Assembly: GCA_035574175.1 (NCBI GenBank)
Contig: DATLZB010000139.1
Location: 1 to 7,753, forward strand
Direction of reading: 5' to 3'
DNA: 7,753 nt
Source: DATLZB01 sp035574175
GTDB lineage: Bacteria; Pseudomonadota; Alphaproteobacteria; Rhizobiales; Hyphomicrobiaceae
Position 1 is the stretch's first letter. Each line of letters opens with the position of its first letter. Shown here piece after piece: positions 6,409 to 7,753 of this stretch. The notes beneath the pieces were generated by a model. That model did no database searches. It was not told the DNA's origin and saw only the letters and a list, made by a program, of their open reading frames with translations. A program made the translations under genes and the position numbers.

Positions 6409-7458
6409 TCACTGCAGCGGGCCGTCCACCGGCCTCAGGAACTTGCCGTTCTCGATGCGTTTGTCGCCGTCCACGTAGAGGGTCGGCTCGAGGATGACGC
6501 CATCCATGTGGATGTTGGACATCACCGTTCCGCCGACGTCGATGTTGGTGCCGAGGCCGAAATGCATGGACCCCAGAATATTCTTGTCCTCGCGCTGCAC
6601 GCCGCGGATCAAGGCCTTCGAGTTTATGCCGACCGACGCTTCCGCCGGGCACAGGTAGGCGTTCTTGTCGCCGTAGGTTGCGAGATAGGTGCGCAGCGTG
6701 AAGGCATCCGCCCCGCCGTCGATCTTCACGATGCGGCCCTTCTCGATGGTGAGCTCGATCGGGCTCTTCAGTGCGCCGAGATTGTGCATGCACAAGTCGA
6801 TCACGAGCTTGCCGTTGGCGGAGTCCTCGATCGGCGGAATGTTGAACTCGCCGTTCGGGAACAGGAAACGCTTGCGCCTTATGTGCGACTTGGTGGCGTC
6901 CACCATCTTGTAAGGAACGAAATCGTTGCCGGGAAGCTTGGGGATGCGCACGCGCCCTTCGATGCGATAGGTAAGATCGGTGCCGTACTTGGAGGTGACG
7001 CGGCACTCCTTGGCATTTTGGCCGAAGATGTTGGTCGCAACGTAGTGCTGGCGGATGGCGAGTTCGCGCTGGTCCTCGGTGACGGCGCCGGACTGGAACA
7101 TCTCCAGCGTCATTCCGCCATCCATGCAGATGCAGGGCACGCCTGCCTCGTTCATCGCGTTCATGTTGGCCGGGGAGTGCAGCATGCCCGTGGACGCCAC
7201 CAGAATGTTGACGTCGACGCGCTTCATGGCCTCGCACACGGCCTGTGGCGGATCGTAGTAGTCGGCGGGGCGGGGATCGAACAGCGCCAGAGTGGGATCG
7301 GCGCCGAGCTCCGTGACGGTTGCCATGATCACCTGCCACACGCGCGGATCGTGGGCGGTGTCGGTGACGATCAACACTTTCATGCCCGGCGTGATGTTGG
7401 CGAGCAGCGGCCGCCGCAAGTATTCGAGAGTGCCGGTGATCATCGTGCCGAACGTCAT
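6409..7458 (-). CDS. M29-metallopeptidase / 2,5-dihydroxypyridine 5,6-dioxygenase (NicX)-like protein
   Basis: This 349-residue cytosolic protein has the fold shared by M29 (AmpS-type) aminopeptidases and NicX, the Fe(II) enzyme that opens 2,5-dihydroxypyridine. An N-terminal nucleotide-fold-like part runs through GMKVLIVTDTAHDPRV (25-40) and LHSPANMNAMNEAG (93-106). The C-terminal half carries FPNGEF (200-205), PAEASVGIN (271-279), GSMHFGLGTN (296-305) and NIHMDGVI (315-322). His317 and Asp319 form the HxD pair that binds iron in NicX and metal in M29 peptidases. His299 and Glu273 are further candidate ligands. Length fits NicX (about 350) better than M29 peptidases (about 400). The start is set by GGAGG (7468-7464) five bases before the ATG. 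It follows the putative regulator by 30 bases on the same strand and converges on the catabolic operon. A ring-cleavage or hydrolytic role is plausible from context. The fold assignment is fairly secure; peptidase versus oxygenase is not resolved. Confidence 0.8.
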   Translation of the reverse strand: MTFGTMITGTLEYLRRPLLANITPGMKVLIVTDTAHDPRVWQVIMATVTELGADPTLALFDPRPADYYDPPQAVCEAMKRVDVNILVASTGMLHSPANMNAMNEAGVPCICMDGGMTLEMFQSGAVTEDQRELAIRQHYVATNIFGQNAKECRVTSKYGTDLTYRIEGRVRIPKLPGNDFVPYKMVDATKSHIRRKRFLFPNGEFNIPPIEDSANGKLVIDLCMHNLGALKSPIELTIEKGRIVKIDGGADAFTLRTYLATYGDKNAYLCPAEASVGINSKALIRGVQREDKNILGSMHFGLGTNIDVGGTVMSNIHMDGVILEPTLYVDGDKRIENGKFLRPVDGPLQ

Positions 7459-7488
7459 GCTTTCCTCCAGTTCCGGTGGATGTACGCT

Positions 7489-7752
7489 TCAGCCGCAGAC
7501 ATGCTCGCCCGATCCGCCCTCTTCGGGTGGCCGCATTACGGGTTTGAGCTCAGGCATCGATGACGCCGGCTCCCAGCGGCGCACCAGGGCGCGCGGCTGC
7601 GACGGCCTGGCGCGCGCCGGCGCACTGACCGGCACCGGCAACCGGCGGGCGCCGGACAGCATGGTGAGCCGCGCCGCCGCAGCCGTGAGACAAGATTTGA
7701 TCGACTCGAACACGCGCTCGTTGAAGCGGCTCGTAGGCACGATCACGCACAG
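7489..7752 (-). CDS. C-terminal end of a putative IclR-family transcriptional regulator, truncated at the window edge
   Basis: The minus-strand frame is open from the right edge to a TGA at 7491-7489, giving 87 visible residues; the rest lies beyond the window. The first about 34 residues, VIVPTSRFNERVFESIKSCL then TAAAARLTMLSG, match the end of the IclR effector-binding domain, where a Pro-Thr-x-Arg-Phe turn is followed by a final helix rich in alanine. About 50 further residues follow, rich in Pro and Arg (from ARRLPVPVSAPARARP), which is more tail than most IclR proteins have. IclR proteins bind small aromatic or organic acids and control neighbouring catabolic genes, which fits this locus. 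A GTG at 7746 is internal, not the start. The assignment rests on a short C-terminal match only. Confidence 0.55.
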   Translation of the reverse strand: MCVIVPTSRFNERVFESIKSCLTAAAARLTMLSGARRLPVPVSAPARARPSQPRALVRRWEPASSMPELKPVMRPPEEGGSGEHVCG

Positions 7753-7753
7753 C

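Noticed and set aside
6508..7563. 351-codon open frame on the plus strand opposite the NicX-like gene
   Set aside because: The minus-strand gene has conserved metal-site motifs and a good ribosome site. The plus-strand translation has neither.
7550..7750. 66-codon minus-strand frame at the right edge
   Set aside because: It overlaps the frame carrying the IclR-like C-terminus and shows no family features.

Overview
This is a gene-dense, high-G+C window (roughly two-thirds G+C by eye) with bacterial layout: short gaps, GTGA overlaps and Shine-Dalgarno sites. Gene content and style suggest a metabolically versatile proteobacterium (Rhizobiales- or Burkholderiales-like). That placement is inference; there is no rRNA or other marker gene. 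I see no tRNA, CRISPR array, insertion sequence or phage gene.

Positions 2-6360 hold a seven-gene plus-strand run that reads as one operon, with its promoter left of the window. The order is: a 5'-truncated crotonase (enoyl-CoA hydratase/isomerase family); an alpha/beta hydrolase resembling 3-oxoadipate enol-lactonase; a UbiD-family prenylated-FMN decarboxylase with its ligand and catalytic residues intact; a carboxymuconolactone decarboxylase/AhpD-like protein; a class III (CaiB/BaiF) CoA-transferase; a PaaI-like hotdog thioesterase; and a second crotonase that lacks both classical catalytic glutamates. The central genes are tightly coupled: the CoA-transferase and the thioesterase each start on a GTGA overlapping the previous stop.

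Positions 6409-7753 are on the minus strand and converge on the operon. First in transcription order is the C-terminal end of what looks like an IclR-family regulator, running off the right edge. After 30 bases comes a protein of the M29-metallopeptidase / 2,5-dihydroxypyridine 5,6-dioxygenase (NicX)-like fold with a conserved metal-ligand pattern. A weak hairpin lies between the convergent blocks.

Taken together, this looks like a catabolic locus for an aromatic, heteroaromatic or alicyclic carboxylic acid. A carboxyl group would be removed by the UbiD enzyme, a ring or lactone opened by the NicX-like and PcaD-like proteins, and CoA thioesters made, processed and edited by the CoA-transferase, crotonases and thioesterase. 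No gene identifies the substrate, and I do not recognise the set as a named pathway. It is the best candidate here for an undescribed system.
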